Source: Dioscorea cayenensis subsp. rotundata (Eukaryota > Streptophyta > Magnoliopsida > Dioscoreales > Dioscoreaceae). From it: a stretch of DNA of 64,000 bases. Below the pieces are notes generated by a model, which made no database searches, had not been told where the DNA came from, and was given only the letters and a program-made list of their open reading frames with translations. The stretch covers positions 20,082,305 through 20,146,304 of the forward strand of contig NC_052488.1 of the NCBI RefSeq assembly GCF_009730915.1, written 5' to 3'. The position numbers and the translations under genes are program-made. Below are positions 35,825-46,221 of this stretch, in pieces (position 1 is the first letter of the stretch; the number at the start of each line of letters is the position of its first letter).

Positions 35825-36030
35825 AAACTTTTCTCTCCAAGTCTTTCACATCATTTTTCACTTGTAATTGAAAAATTGTCAATCTTTAGGGCAAACTTTT
35901 CTATCAGAGACTTTCATATCATTTTTCACTTGTAATTAAAAAATTAAATTGTGAATCTTTAGATCAAATTTTTCTCTCAGAGTCTTTCGTATCATTTTTC
36001 GATTGTAATTGAAAAATGTCAGTCTTTAAG
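35825..36030 (+). repeat. Tandem repeat, three ~70-bp units
   Basis: Three units start near 35827, 35894 and 35969. Each contains CTTTC(A/G)(C/T)ATCATTTTTC followed by (A/T)TTGTAATT(G/A)AAAAA and a 'TCTTTA' phrase. Similar phrases recur after the third LBD copy (36675-36775), so the repeat seems derived from LBD 3' flanking DNA. Confidence 0.8.
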
Positions 36031-36049
36031 GTTCACAGTCTTTCATATA

Positions 36050-36210
36050 ATTTTTTCCGGCCTACTCAAAGGACACATGATCTCAATCAATGTTCTGAGG
36101 TTGTTACAACAGCCACAGAGGTTGTGTGAATTTGCCTAGCAGATCTCATTCATGGTTGTTTTGGTCGGATCACATTTCTACAAAGTAAACATAAGATTTT
36201 AGGAGAAAAG
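36050..36210 (+). pseudogene. LBD C-terminal fragment, copy 2
   Basis: Nucleotide homologue of 35560-35725 in copy 1 (shared phrases AATGTTCT, CAGCC(G/A)C, TTCATG(T/G)TTGTTTTGG, TTTCTACA(T/A)AGTAAA). It has internal stops and no N-terminal block, and runs directly into copy 3. Confidence 0.65.
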
Positions 36211-36634
36211 GTGCAATCGAAGTGGCGGTAGTTGCAAAAATAAAAACACTGATGGAGGACGGTCTCGTCCTCTATGTGGCGTCAGCAAGGACTTGAAGAA
36301 GAAATGTCCTCAAGATTGCATCTTTGCGCCGCACTTCGATTCAACCAAAGAAAGTGTTCAAAATTTTAAAATTGTTAGCAATGTGTTTCGTAATTTTTCA
36401 GGACTCCATAAAGGGATACATGCTGAGGACCTTGTTGAGGTTGTCATAGAAGCTATTGGAGATGCACAAATGTGTGTAGTTGACCCAATCCATGGCTATA
36501 TGTACAAGATCAAGTCACTGCAAAGTCGAGTTAAGATTTTGGAAGAATTGGAGAAGGAACTACAGGATGAATCGTTGAGGCTGGATTTAAGAGGAGGCTC
36601 AGGGGAACCTGATCAAGTCCCAGACAATCTTTAA
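36203..36634 (+). pseudogene. LOB-domain (LBD)-like sequence, copy 3, without start codon
   Basis: An open frame from the stop at 36200-36202 to the TAA at 36632-36634. It encodes a LOB-like domain: LCGVSKDLKKKCPQDCIFAPHF, then VSNVFRNFSGLHKGIHAEDL, then a GAS-block relic (AIGDAQMCVVDPIHGYMYKI) and a leucine-rich coiled segment (SLQSRVKILEELEKEL). The second Cys of the C-X2-C-X6-C-X3-C zinc-finger-like block is Ser. No ATG lies upstream in frame; an acceptor-like TTTTAG precedes 36203, so an upstream exon is possible but not evident. I favour a decayed tandem duplicate over a functional gene. The first in-frame Met is M57 relative to 36203. Confidence 0.7.
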
Positions 36635-36813
36635 AGGAGCTTGTGAAGCTAGGTTGAAATGAGTTGTTCACGTCCTAGACAGACTTTACTCTACCATCAT
36701 ATTTTACTTGTAATAATACTGAATCAAGTCCAAGAAAGTATTTACTCTAGTATTATATTTTACTTTACTTGTAATGATATTGTATCAAGTCCAACGAAGA
36801 GCGATATCCACTT

Positions 36814-37172
36814 TGTTGGACAGAATGTTGATCAGAGTGTAACTTCAAGTAGAATCAAGTCAAGTGTGCAATATGTGCATGGGAATCGCAAGCTAATTAA
36901 ATTGCTTGACTTGTTGCTGTTTGTTTTTGGCTATTGTTAAGATGCTTTAATTACTTTTACTGTAATCTCTTTGTACGCTTTATATTGTATGTTTGTGAAC
37001 TGTCATGTGGGCATGTCTATCAGTTATTTTCAAGCTCTGAATGAATATACAGCAAAGTCAAGTTGATAGCTTGAATTCTGCTGATTATCTTTAATCTCTC
37101 ACTGACCATAGTCTTTACTTTTTCCTTAGTGTGTCAATTCCTACTCAATATTCATAGTATTTGATCCTATCA
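36814..37172 (+). repeat. Copia 5' LTR
   Basis: 359 bases with TG...CA ends, similar along its length to 45848-46212 with scattered substitutions and small indels. It is followed by the primer-binding site. Confidence 0.9.
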
Positions 37173-37192
37173 GTGGTATCAGAGACAATAGG

Positions 37193-37912
37193 ATGGCCAG
37201 TTCTTCATCAGCAAAAGAAACAAACTCTCCATATTTTGGTGGGGATGATTACAACCTATGGAGCTTAAAGATGAAAATAATATTCCGATCAAAGGTTCTA
37301 TGGAAGCTTGTTGAGAAGGGTTTCAGCAAAGAAGGAGATGCCAATTGACTTAATGAAAGCATGAAAAAGGATGCCAAAGCTCTTTATCTCATCTAACATG
37401 CACTTGATAAAAGGATTCTCGTCAGGATTTCAGGAGCCAAAACAGTGAAAGAGGCTTGGGAAATCATCAAGACGAAGTTTCAAGGAAACCAGGGTACACG
37501 TACTCATAGTTAAACTGCATTCTCTCAAAAAAGAGTTCGATGCAGCAAAGATGAAGCAAGGCGAGAAAGTTCAAGACTTTGTTGGCAGAGTTTTGGATGT
37601 AGTTTATCAAGTCAGAATGATGGAGGAGGACCTTCCACAGAAGACAGTAGTGACCAAGATATTGAGGAGTCTAGTACCAAGGTTCTCACAAGTGGTTCAT
37701 TCTATCATAGAAGCAAAATACCTTAACAACCTTATTGTCGACGAGCTCAGTGGTTCTTTGAAAAGTCATGAAGCTATACTGAGTCTCAAAGATGATCTTG
37801 AAGAAGAAAAGGCACTTCACATCAGTAGCACTCAACCTAGAGACCAATCTAATCTTGGAGGTAGAAGACGAGGTCACAGCTTTCCTTGGGGTAGAGGACC
37901 TGGGCTAAAATA
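37193..37912 (+). pseudogene. Copia gag remnant
   Basis: The ATG at 37193 begins a Gag with the typical YFGGDDYNLWSLKMK block. There are in-frame stops after about 50 codons and again about 20 codons later, and a frameshift near 37505. The downstream frame then carries MKQGEKVQDFVGRVLDVVYQ. It ends in a basic, Arg/Gly-rich tail without a visible CCHC knuckle. Non-functional. Confidence 0.85.
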
Positions 37913-37959
37913 ACAAAAGAAACAAAGGAAGAATAAGAAGGAGTGGCATTCATGGTAAC

Positions 37960-38146
37960 TAGTGAAGAAGTTGATGAAACCGGAGGCGTCTGGTTAATTG
38001 ACAGTGGGTGGTCAAACCACATGTCAGTAGATAATTAGAAATTGTTTTAGTGCATGGAATCTGCACCAAATCATTCTATTGAATTAGGAGATGGCACTTG
38101 TGCTTAGCTTACCAATTATCTCCAATACAAGCCCACACGAAGCTTG
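37960..38146 (+). pseudogene. Copia protease remnant
   Basis: WLIDSGWSNHMS at about 37991-38027 is the copia aspartic-protease active-site region (normally DSGCS/A-x-HM). Stop codons follow within 10 codons. The hAT target duplication begins just after. Confidence 0.75.
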
Positions 38147-38179
38147 CTCACAAGTAGGGGTGTAAATGATACACCTCTA

Positions 38180-38310
38180 CTCGCAAGCTACTCGGGCTCG
38201 ACTCGGTGAAAACTCGAACTCGGCTCGGTCATGGTCGAGCCAAGCTCGAGTAGTCGAGCGAGCCGAGTTCGAGTATTTAGATACTTGGCTCAAGTGCTCG
38301 CGAGCCTAAT
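38180..38310. repeat. hAT left subterminal motif array
   Basis: Many copies of the short motif CTCGA/CTCGG in both orientations, including CTCGGGCTCGACTCGG and GTCGAGCCAAGCTCGAG. Subterminal repeats of this kind are transposase-binding sites in other hAT elements; the role here is inferred. Confidence 0.7.
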
Positions 38311-39917
38311 TGAGTAGTGACATATATATATATAATATTTATTATATAATTACCATTATATCTTTTTAAAGTTAAAATATTAATATTTTTTAATAAAAAA
38401 ATTTTCTCTCATTCTCATGGTTGAGAAAGAGAACTGAGCCCGTGAGTCCGTGACTGTGAGTCTGTGAGCCGCCCCTTTCAGTGTTTTCACAAAATCCTTA
38501 ACCCTAGCCCGAATCATCTCCATCCGTCAACCCTAGCCTGAATCTTTGATAACTCGATAAACGCCGTCAACCCGTCACCGGTGAGGTGCCAAACCAAGTA
38601 GTGAGCTTGCAACAAATTGACGGTGGCTTTGGGTTTTAGGTCGGAGGATCTTGGGCTTTTGTTATATTTGTTTTGTTTTCCAGTTATTTTCGCATATGGT
38701 TGTGATTTTTACTGGCATTTGACTTCTTTGTTGTGTGGTTTTAGGTGTTGGATATGGTGGATTGAAGAAGAGAGTAATGGACCGGGTAAGCAAGATGGTG
38801 TTGCTTTGATTTTTGTGCGTTTTAGTTGGATGCTTTGAAGACAATCAAGTTGGAGTAGGAGGATGAGTGTGTGCCCCAGCACTGTTTATTCTAAAGATCT
38901 CTCTTTTGAAGGAAATGCAGCATGACAACATTGTCAGGTCTTATTTTGTTTCTGTTTCTCAGGCATTTGTTTCTGTTTTAATGGTTTGTCTTCCTATTTT
39001 TGGCTGGAGATTCATATTAAATTTCAGACTATTTTGTGACTCAAAGCTTTTATTATCTGTCCTTTAGATATTTTTCCTGAACTTTATTTTTATTTGAGCT
39101 AAAACCAGCGTTTCTGTTTGTGTGGCTGAATGTTTCCAGACATTTTTTGTTTTAGCATAGATTATTGCAGTAATCCGGTATTCAAAAAAGTTGCAGTTAT
39201 TCCTTTTAATGCTTCTTTTATGTTTTTTCATTTTTTTATTTTTGTTGTGGATACACCCCTAAGCTTATCTTTGTTTTCAAGAATCAAGTTGGCGAAGGCA
39301 CAATTTCATGATAATGGTTTTAATCTGTGGATAAGTGAACTGCTTTAATCTTTCTGGTTTTGCACATATATTGCAAATCCCAGTAAAACTATGCTAATTC
39401 ATGATAAATTGGAAACAATTTATTTATATAGTTTAATTCTATTTTTTGAATTAGTTTTATTTATTTATATAGTTTAATTCAATTTTTTGAATTATTTTTA
39501 TTTATATATATAATTGAATTAAACTATATGGACTTATGATTACACATCATGCATGGGCCATATCTATAAATACATGAGGGTTTTTTTTTTAAGTAATAAA
39601 AGTTTGGTAGAAGAAATTGGGCTATATAACCTGTATTAGAATAGAAGTTTATTAAAATAATTGTTATGTTATATATATATTAATAATTTGTTGATTATTA
39701 TTTTTATTTATTATTCTTTTTATTTTTTGATTTATTTTGCATTTATTTGTTTTATGCCATTCTAATCATGATTTTTTTATTTATTTTGCATTTATTTGAT
39801 TCAAACCATTTGCTTGTTTTTAAATAAAGGTAGTGCTTTTATTCGTTTTGGTGGTGCTTTCATGTGCACAAACAAGTGGAGATTTGCAAAAAGGTGTTGA
39901 GCTTGCCTAAAACAATA

Positions 39918-40232
39918 GGAGATTTGCACAAAAAGGTCGTACATCTTAACCATTCTATTATTTGGTTGTTTATTGTGATAGGCAATATGTCATCAAAAAG
40001 GTTGATTTATTTTAGTATTGCATGTCTAATACAAAAAGGTTGATTTATTTATTTATTTGGAGATTTGCACAAAAAGGTCGTACATCTTAATCATTCTATT
40101 ATTTGGTTGTTTATTGTGATAGGCAATATGTCATCAAAAAGGTTGATTTATTTTAGTATTGCATGTCTAATACAAAAAGGTTGATTTATTTATTTATTTG
40201 GTTGTTTATTGTGATAGGCAATATGTCATCAA
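39918..40232 (+). repeat. 141-bp tandem duplication upstream of the transposase start
   Basis: Two nearly identical units (39918-40058 and 40059-40199) start GGAGATTTGCACAAAAAGGT and differ by very few bases. A partial third unit runs from 40200 into the start codon region (GATAGGCAATATGTCATCAA). As a result, three successive GGCAATATGTCATCAA start contexts exist. Confidence 0.9.
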
Positions 40233-42337
40233 GCACACCAAATTTCTCATCTACACCATTTCAGCCCGGAACGAATTCATCAACTAGTTGGGCCGTGTTG
40301 GAAGGTGATTTTTCAATGAGCAAAAGTTTTGATGGTGATGATGGGAATGCAAATAAAAGTAATGATCCAACTGAAAAGAGTTGTGATGTTGTTGACCTTG
40401 GTGAGGAGGAAGAAGACGAAGGTAATGAGAAAAAAAGGGCCAAGACTTCAAGTGTATGGTTGGAGTTTAAAGAAATTGATCTTCCTGATGGTTCTAAAAA
40501 AGGAGAATGTATTCATTGCAAGAGGAAGTTGGCTATAAATGCTAGCAAGAGTACAACTCAATTTAAAAGGCATTTGTCAACTTGCATGAAGAGAAAAATT
40601 TATCAAAATCAACAACAAAAAATTTCTTTCCAACCTGTACAAGGAGGTAATGGGGATGTTGAAATGCAACCGGCTCTCACAAATGGCAAGTTTGACATGG
40701 CAAAAATGAGAAAAGCATCTGCACATTGGATATTGATGCATGAGCATCCTTTTTCAGTAATGGAAGAGGAAGGTTTTAATATGATGCAAAGATGTGGAAT
40801 GCCTGAATGGGAAAAAGTGTCGCGGGTTACTATCAAGAAAGATTGTATGCAAGTTTATGAAGCCAAAAAAAAAAATTTGAAATCATTGCTCAAGAATGTT
40901 AGCAAGATAAGCCTGACAGTGGATTTATGGAAGTCTAGCAATCAAAAGATCGAGTATATGATCTTAACAGCTCATTTTATTGATCATAATTGGAGATTGC
41001 AAAAGCGTGTTATCAATTTTGTTCGTCTTCCACCTCCTCGCCGTGGTGTTGAGATTGCTGATTGTATCTTTAAGTGTTTGAAGGAGTGGGGAATTGAGAA
41101 TAAGGTTTTTACTATCTCTATTGATAATGCTTCAAGCAATGATGTGGCAATCAGGATTCTTAAAGACACATTTTCAAGAACTAAAAGGTTGCTTTGTGGA
41201 GGAAAGTTATTTCATGTTCGTTGTTGTGCACACATTCTTAATCTCATGGTACAAGATGGTATTTCTGAAATTCAAGAAATAATTGAAGATATTCATGAAA
41301 GTGTGAAGTTTATTAATCAAAGTGAAGCAAGATTGAAGTCATTTTCTGATATTGTGCAACAACTACAATTGCCGGAGCGAAAACTTATTCTTGATTGCAA
41401 GACACGTTGGAATTCAACATTTGAAATGCTATCAGTTGCAATGAAATTTAAAAATGTTTTTCCAATGTTCAAAGATCGGGAAATCCTTTATCATTGTTGC
41501 CCATGCCCCGAAGATTGGGAAAAGGTGGAGAAAATATGTGAGATTTTAGAAGTGTTCAATGCCATCACAAAAATTATTTCCGGTAGTGATTATCCAACTT
41601 CCAATTTGTTTCTCAATGAAGTCTATCGGGTGAAAATGTTGCTAGACAAAAGGGTGAATGATGAAAATGACTTTATTCGAGCAATGATTGGCAAAATGAA
41701 GGCTAAATTTGATAAATATTGGGGGGAATGCAATTTGCTCATGTCCGTGGCCGCCATCTTGGATCCAAGATGCAAAATGAGGGTTGTTGATTTCACTTTT
41801 GCAAGGATGTATTCCGATAGAGAAGCAAGAGAAAATATTACTAAAGTTCGAGAAGCTCTACATGAGATTTATGAAGAATATGTTCGTGAATATCAACATG
41901 GCAATGAGCATAGTGGTGAAACTTCAATGCATAATAATGATGATGTTGGTACTAGTGGCAAAGGCTTGTCAGGTTGGTCCGAATTTTCAAGTTATGTGAA
42001 ATCTATTGAAAAAGCCTCTCCACAACAGTCAGATTTGGATGGATACTTAGCTGAAGGTTGTTTCATTTTTGAAGGAAATCCTGATGAATTTAATGCCTTA
42101 GAATGGTGGAAGGGAAGTACTTTAAAATATCGCATCTTGTCTAGAATGGCTCGTGACATACTTGCTATTCCTATTACTACAGTTGACTTTCGGAGGCTAC
42201 TTTCGGTCAAGGGTGGTAGAGTGATTGATACTTATCGTTCTTCATTGGCTCCAGAGACAGTGCAAGCATTGCTTTGTGGAGGAGATTGGTGTCGAAATCT
42301 TCATGGAGTGAAGAAGAAAAACAAAGTGAGTTTATAA
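40223..42337 (+). CDS. hAT transposase (BED zinc finger, RICESLEEPER/DAYSLEEPER type)
   Basis: Cut-and-paste transposase of 704 residues from the ATG at 40223 (MSSSTPNF). An in-frame ATG at 40163 adds 20 residues that come from the tandem repeat and are unlikely to be used. Domains in order: an acidic N-terminus; a BED zinc finger (WLEFKEI, CIHCKRKL, H and C in FKRHLSTC); the RNase-H-like core (LTVDLWKSSNQKIEYM, then TISIDNASSNDVAI, the CAHILNLMV block and LDCKTRWNSTFEML); and the hAT C-terminal dimerisation region (ALEWWKG, YRILSRMARDILAIPITT). The conserved Ser-Glu-Ala/Ser-x-Phe motif that should follow ITTV is replaced by DFRRLLSVKG because of two compensating shifts. The upstream ATAG before the ATG could be a splice acceptor of a leader intron. 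Confidence 0.92.
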   Translation: MSSSTPNFSSTPFQPGTNSSTSWAVLEGDFSMSKSFDGDDGNANKSNDPTEKSCDVVDLGEEEEDEGNEKKRAKTSSVWLEFKEIDLPDGSKKGECIHCKRKLAINASKSTTQFKRHLSTCMKRKIYQNQQQKISFQPVQGGNGDVEMQPALTNGKFDMAKMRKASAHWILMHEHPFSVMEEEGFNMMQRCGMPEWEKVSRVTIKKDCMQVYEAKKKNLKSLLKNVSKISLTVDLWKSSNQKIEYMILTAHFIDHNWRLQKRVINFVRLPPPRRGVEIADCIFKCLKEWGIENKVFTISIDNASSNDVAIRILKDTFSRTKRLLCGGKLFHVRCCAHILNLMVQDGISEIQEIIEDIHESVKFINQSEARLKSFSDIVQQLQLPERKLILDCKTRWNSTFEMLSVAMKFKNVFPMFKDREILYHCCPCPEDWEKVEKICEILEVFNAITKIISGSDYPTSNLFLNEVYRVKMLLDKRVNDENDFIRAMIGKMKAKFDKYWGECNLLMSVAAILDPRCKMRVVDFTFARMYSDREARENITKVREALHEIYEEYVREYQHGNEHSGETSMHNNDDVGTSGKGLSGWSEFSSYVKSIEKASPQQSDLDGYLAEGCFIFEGNPDEFNALEWWKGSTLKYRILSRMARDILAIPITTVDFRRLLSVKGGRVIDTYRSSLAPETVQALLCGGDWCRNLHGVKKKNKVSL

Positions 42338-43073
42338 TTGTTCTTGCTTTAATATAATTTTTTTATTTTTCATGATTTTTCTTGTTTTAATGTAATTTTT
42401 TACTATTCTTTGTTCACTTTGTATATATTAGAAGGAGAAGAAACCAATTGAGATTTCACTTGACATACCTTGAAACTCAAGTTTAAAATGGTATGAAGAA
42501 TTATGTTTGCATGTAAGTAACATTTAAGTATATTCATCCTTACCATCAATGATTAAAATGATTTGTTTTCTAATTTCTCATTTGTAATTTTGTATAGGTT
42601 TGATGGAAACATTGGGCCAAACCCTTACTTTCAAGAACATATATTTTTGAGATAATGGATGTTGATGGTGGATTGATTGTTTTTCTTATTATCTATGGAC
42701 TTATTTGTTTGTTGTCAATGAATTGTATTAGCACTTGTTTATTTTCTATTTGTTTTACTTGGACTTATTAACTATGGACTTATTTGTTTTATAATTGTTC
42801 TATTTGTTGTATTTTGTTTAAGTATGAGTTCTATTTGTTTTTATTTTTTCACAATATTTTGGAATGTTGTTGTTTTAGTTGATGTTGCATTTTGTCAAAT
42901 ATGAATGTATTTGTTTATCTTTGAAAAATTATAGAATGTTATTATTCTAGTTCTTGTATTTGGTTAAGTTTGAATTGTGTTTGTTGCCTTTAATTTTTTT
43001 TTTTTTGAATGTAGTCATTTTAGAATGGATGAAAAAATTGATTTTTTTTATGAAAATCAATGGAAAAAATTTT

Positions 43074-43275
43074 CGAGCTCGAGCATAATTGTTTATGATC
43101 ATTTTCAACATTTTCGAGCTTAATCGATCGAGCTCGAGTAGTTCGAATAGTGTATCAAGCCGAGCTCAAGCTTGGTTATGTATACTCGGTCGAGTTTGAG
43201 CCGAGTATCGAGTATCGAATTTTCAGTCGAGCTCGAGCTCGAGCTCGCTATTACTCGGCTCGAACTCGATCGATT
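43074..43275. repeat. hAT right subterminal motif array
   Basis: Dense CTCGAG/GAGCTCGAG motifs ending just inside the right terminal inverted repeat, matching the left array in motif and density. Confidence 0.7.
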
Positions 43276-43292
43276 ACACCCCTACTCACAAG

Positions 43293-45847
43293 GAAAGCAA
43301 GCTCGTATTGAATTTCCAAAGGACATGGCAAAGCATGCTTCAACTCCGCTAGAACTCATACATGCAGATCTTATAGGACCATTGAAGACACCATCTATTA
43401 GAGGTAACTCCTACTCATTTCTACTAACCGATGACTATCCTAGATATAGTTGGCTCTATTTCATACAGAGGAAGTCAGAATCATTCCAAAAATTCAAATA
43501 CTTCAAGTTGTTGGTGAAGAAGCAGCATTCATTGCCGGTGAAGACTTTGCGCACTGATCGAGGAGGTGAATTTACATTACAGGAGTTTGAAACCTACTGC
43601 AAACTCAATGGTATTCTTCACCAACTAACAACTCCACGAACGCCTCAACAGAATGGCATCGCGGAGAGGAAGAATATATAGGACCATGACAGAGATGGCG
43701 TAACTATGATGAAGGAGATGAGGCTACCTTCTAAGTATTGGGTGCGGCAGTATATCCACCGCTGTATATGTCCTCAATCGCTCAGCGATGAAGGCATTGG
43801 AATTCCAAACTCCATATGAGGTATTAATTGGGACGAAACCAAGAGTAGATCATTTGAAAGTCTTTGGGTGTCTTGCTTACATGTTCATTGATCCATAACA
43901 ATGAACCACTTTTGATTCCAAGTCACGAGCATGCATTTTCACTATTTATTGTAACCGCACGAAAGCCTATCGGATGATTGAACCAGATTCTAAGCGTGTA
44001 CACATCAGTAGGAATGTGCGCTTTTTTTAAAGAAATATCATTTGATTGGTTGAAGGCAGCTGACTCGAATGCCTCAACTTATGAGCGAGCACGTGATGAG
44101 GAATCCAATGGAGAAATGGATTCTTCCTCACCGTTTGATTAGAATGATGAATGGCCTTATTTATCTCAATAGATAATTGATTCTTATCCTAATGGATCAA
44201 CCTCCGACCGGAGAAGATGGTGGAGCTTCGATAAGGTATCGCAATCTCAGCAAAATTTATAATTCTTGCTCGTTTGCCTCACTCACAACATATCCCATTA
44301 CATATGATGAAGTATCAATGGACAACAACTGGCTTATAGCCATGAATGAAGAGAGTGAATGAAGAGATTGAGGCAATTCAGAAGAATGAAACTTGGATTT
44401 TAACCAAGTTACCGGAAGGGAAGAAAGCAATAGGCCTAAAATGGGTTTATAAATCAAAACTGAATCCTGATGGCACCCTGTTAAAAAAGAAAGCACGACT
44501 GGTTGCAAAGGGGTTCTCCCAACATGAAGGAATAGATTTTGAGGAAATCTATTCTTCAGTGGCAAGGATGAAAACTGTAAGGGTGTTCATTGCCATTGGT
44601 GCACAGAGAGGTTGGAAGATTTATCAGCTAGATGTTAAAACAACCTTTTTGAATGGAGAGCTCAAAGAGGAAGTCTTTGTACAACAGTCAGAAGGTTTCA
44701 TTGTTGGTGGAAAAGAAGAATATGTTTACATGTTACATAAGGCCCTATACAGTCTACACTAAGCGCCTAGGGCTTGGTATAGTTGTACTGATGCACAGTT
44801 CATTAACATGGGGTTCAAACAAAGTGCTAACAAACCCACGGTCTACAAAAAGCATCAAGGTGACAATGATACTCTCTTACTTTGTCTATATGTAGATGAT
44901 ATTATATATATGGGGTCTTCTGAAGCAATGTTGAGGGAGTTCAAAGAAATTATGCTAAAACCTTTGAGATGACTGATCTTGGATCAATGTGATACCTTCT
45001 CGGCTTTGAGGTGAAACAGATGGAAGGATCTACATTTGTTTCACAGCGAAAATATGCTGAAAGTCTTTTACACAAAGCAAGAATGTTAAATTGCTAATAT
45101 CTTTCAAACCAAATGAATTCAAATGAAAGACTTCATCTGCGTGATTATTCCGGGACAACAAACTCTTTAAGATACAGAAAAACTCATCGGTGGATTGTTG
45201 TATCTCACTCATACACGGTCGGACACATGTGTGTTGTCTCAGTTGTTTTCGGTTCATGCAAACTCCAAGCATACATCACCTTGGAGTAGTTAAGAGGATA
45301 TTAAGGTATGTTAATGGAATAGCTAATTATGGCATTCATTATATCAATAACGATGATTTCAACCTAGTCGGATACTCAGACAGTGATTAGGGGTGGTTCA
45401 CAAGATAATCAGACAAGTACTACTAGGTGGGTGTTCTCCCTAGGTTTCAGCGCTGTCGCATGGTGCTCAAAGAAGCAACCAATCACTGCTTTATCAAGTA
45501 TTGAAGCTAAATATATTTCAGTGATAGCAACAGCCTATGAAGTAGTCTGGCTACGTCTGCTACTGGAAGATTTAGGTGAGAAGTAAGACAGTGCAACCAT
45601 CCTCTTTTGTGACAACCGGTCACAATTTCCATCTTAAAGAACCCAGTTCTTCACAGACGAGTGAAGCACATTGACACTCGCTATCACTTCATCCGTGACC
45701 TTATGAAATAAGGGTTGATAGATGTGAAGCGTTGTAGCACTGAAGAATAGTTGGCAGACATCGTAACAAAAGCTCTACCAAATCTTAAGTTCAAGTTTTT
45801 TTTTGTGAAGCTCTAGGAGTCAGTGAGTTCTTTGATTAACTGGAGCA
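43293..45847 (+). pseudogene. Copia integrase, reverse transcriptase and RNase H remnants
   Basis: Integrase core at ~43300-43680: GKQARIEFP, then HADLIGPL, TDRGGEF and PQQNGIAERKN supply the D-D-E residues. The integrase C-terminus is scrambled. Reverse transcriptase from ~44380: NPDGTLLKKKARLVAKGFSQ and QLDVKTTFLNGEL, then a stop where the normal LHQAPRAWY reads LH*APRAWY. The catalytic YVDD is seen in another frame near 44889-44900. RNase H ends with SSIEAKYI and ATAYEVVWLRLLLED near 45490-45580. Frameshifts and stops throughout show that it is inactive. The GAG-pre-integrase zinc domain expected before GKQAR is missing. Confidence 0.88.
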
Positions 45848-46212
45848 TGTTGGACAGAATGTTAATCAGAGTCACTACATCTCCAAGTAGAATCAAGTCA
45901 AGTGTGCAGTATGTGCATGGGAATCACAAGCTAATTAAATTGCTCAACTTGTTGTTGTTTGTTTTTAGCTATTGTTAAGATGCTTTAATTACTTTTATTG
46001 TAATCTCTTTTAATACTTTATATTGTATGTTTGTGAACTGCCATGTGGGCATCTTTGTCAGTTATTTTCAAGCTCTATGAATCTATAGCAAGGTCAAGTT
46101 GATAGCTTGAATTCTGTTGGTTATCTTTGATCTCTCACTGAGTATAGTCTTTACTTTTTTTTTTCTTAGTGTGTCAATTGTTGCTCAATATTCATAGTAT
46201 CTGATCCTATCA
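45848..46212 (+). repeat. Copia 3' LTR
   Basis: 365 bases, TG...CA ends, partner of 36814-37172. The clearest difference is GAGTGTAACTTCAAG versus GAGTCACTACATCTCCAAG near the start. Confidence 0.9.
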
Positions 46213-46221
46213 CAGTTTACC

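Larger units (their letters stand above)
38155..43284 (+). mobile_element. Complete hAT-superfamily DNA transposon (5130 bp)
   Basis: Begins TAGGGGTGTAA and ends TTACACCCCTA, perfect 11-bp terminal inverted repeats. It is flanked on both sides by CTCACAAG (38147-38154 and 43285-43292), the 8-bp duplication expected of hAT. Both ends carry dense CTCGA/CTCGG subterminal motifs. The interior encodes one transposase (start 40223). It lies within the copia element between protease and integrase coding parts, so it is the younger insertion. Confidence 0.95.
36814..46212 (+). mobile_element. Degenerate Ty1-copia LTR retrotransposon (interrupted by a hAT element)
   Basis: The LTRs at 36814-37172 and 45848-46212 both start TGTTGGACAGAATGTT and end CCTATCA. 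Immediately inside the left LTR is TGGTATCAGAG (37174-37184), complementary to the initiator-methionine tRNA 3' end, the usual copia primer-binding site. The coding order Gag, protease, integrase, reverse transcriptase, RNase H is that of Ty1-copia. All reading frames contain stops and shifts. The flanks read CACTT on the left and CAGTT on the right, a possible decayed 5-bp target duplication. The coding part is split by the hAT insertion at 38155-43284. Confidence 0.9.

Noticed and set aside
36809..46217. CACTT/CAGTT as the copia target-site duplication
   Set aside because: One of five bases differs; kept only as a possibility because decay, recombination or chance are equally plausible.
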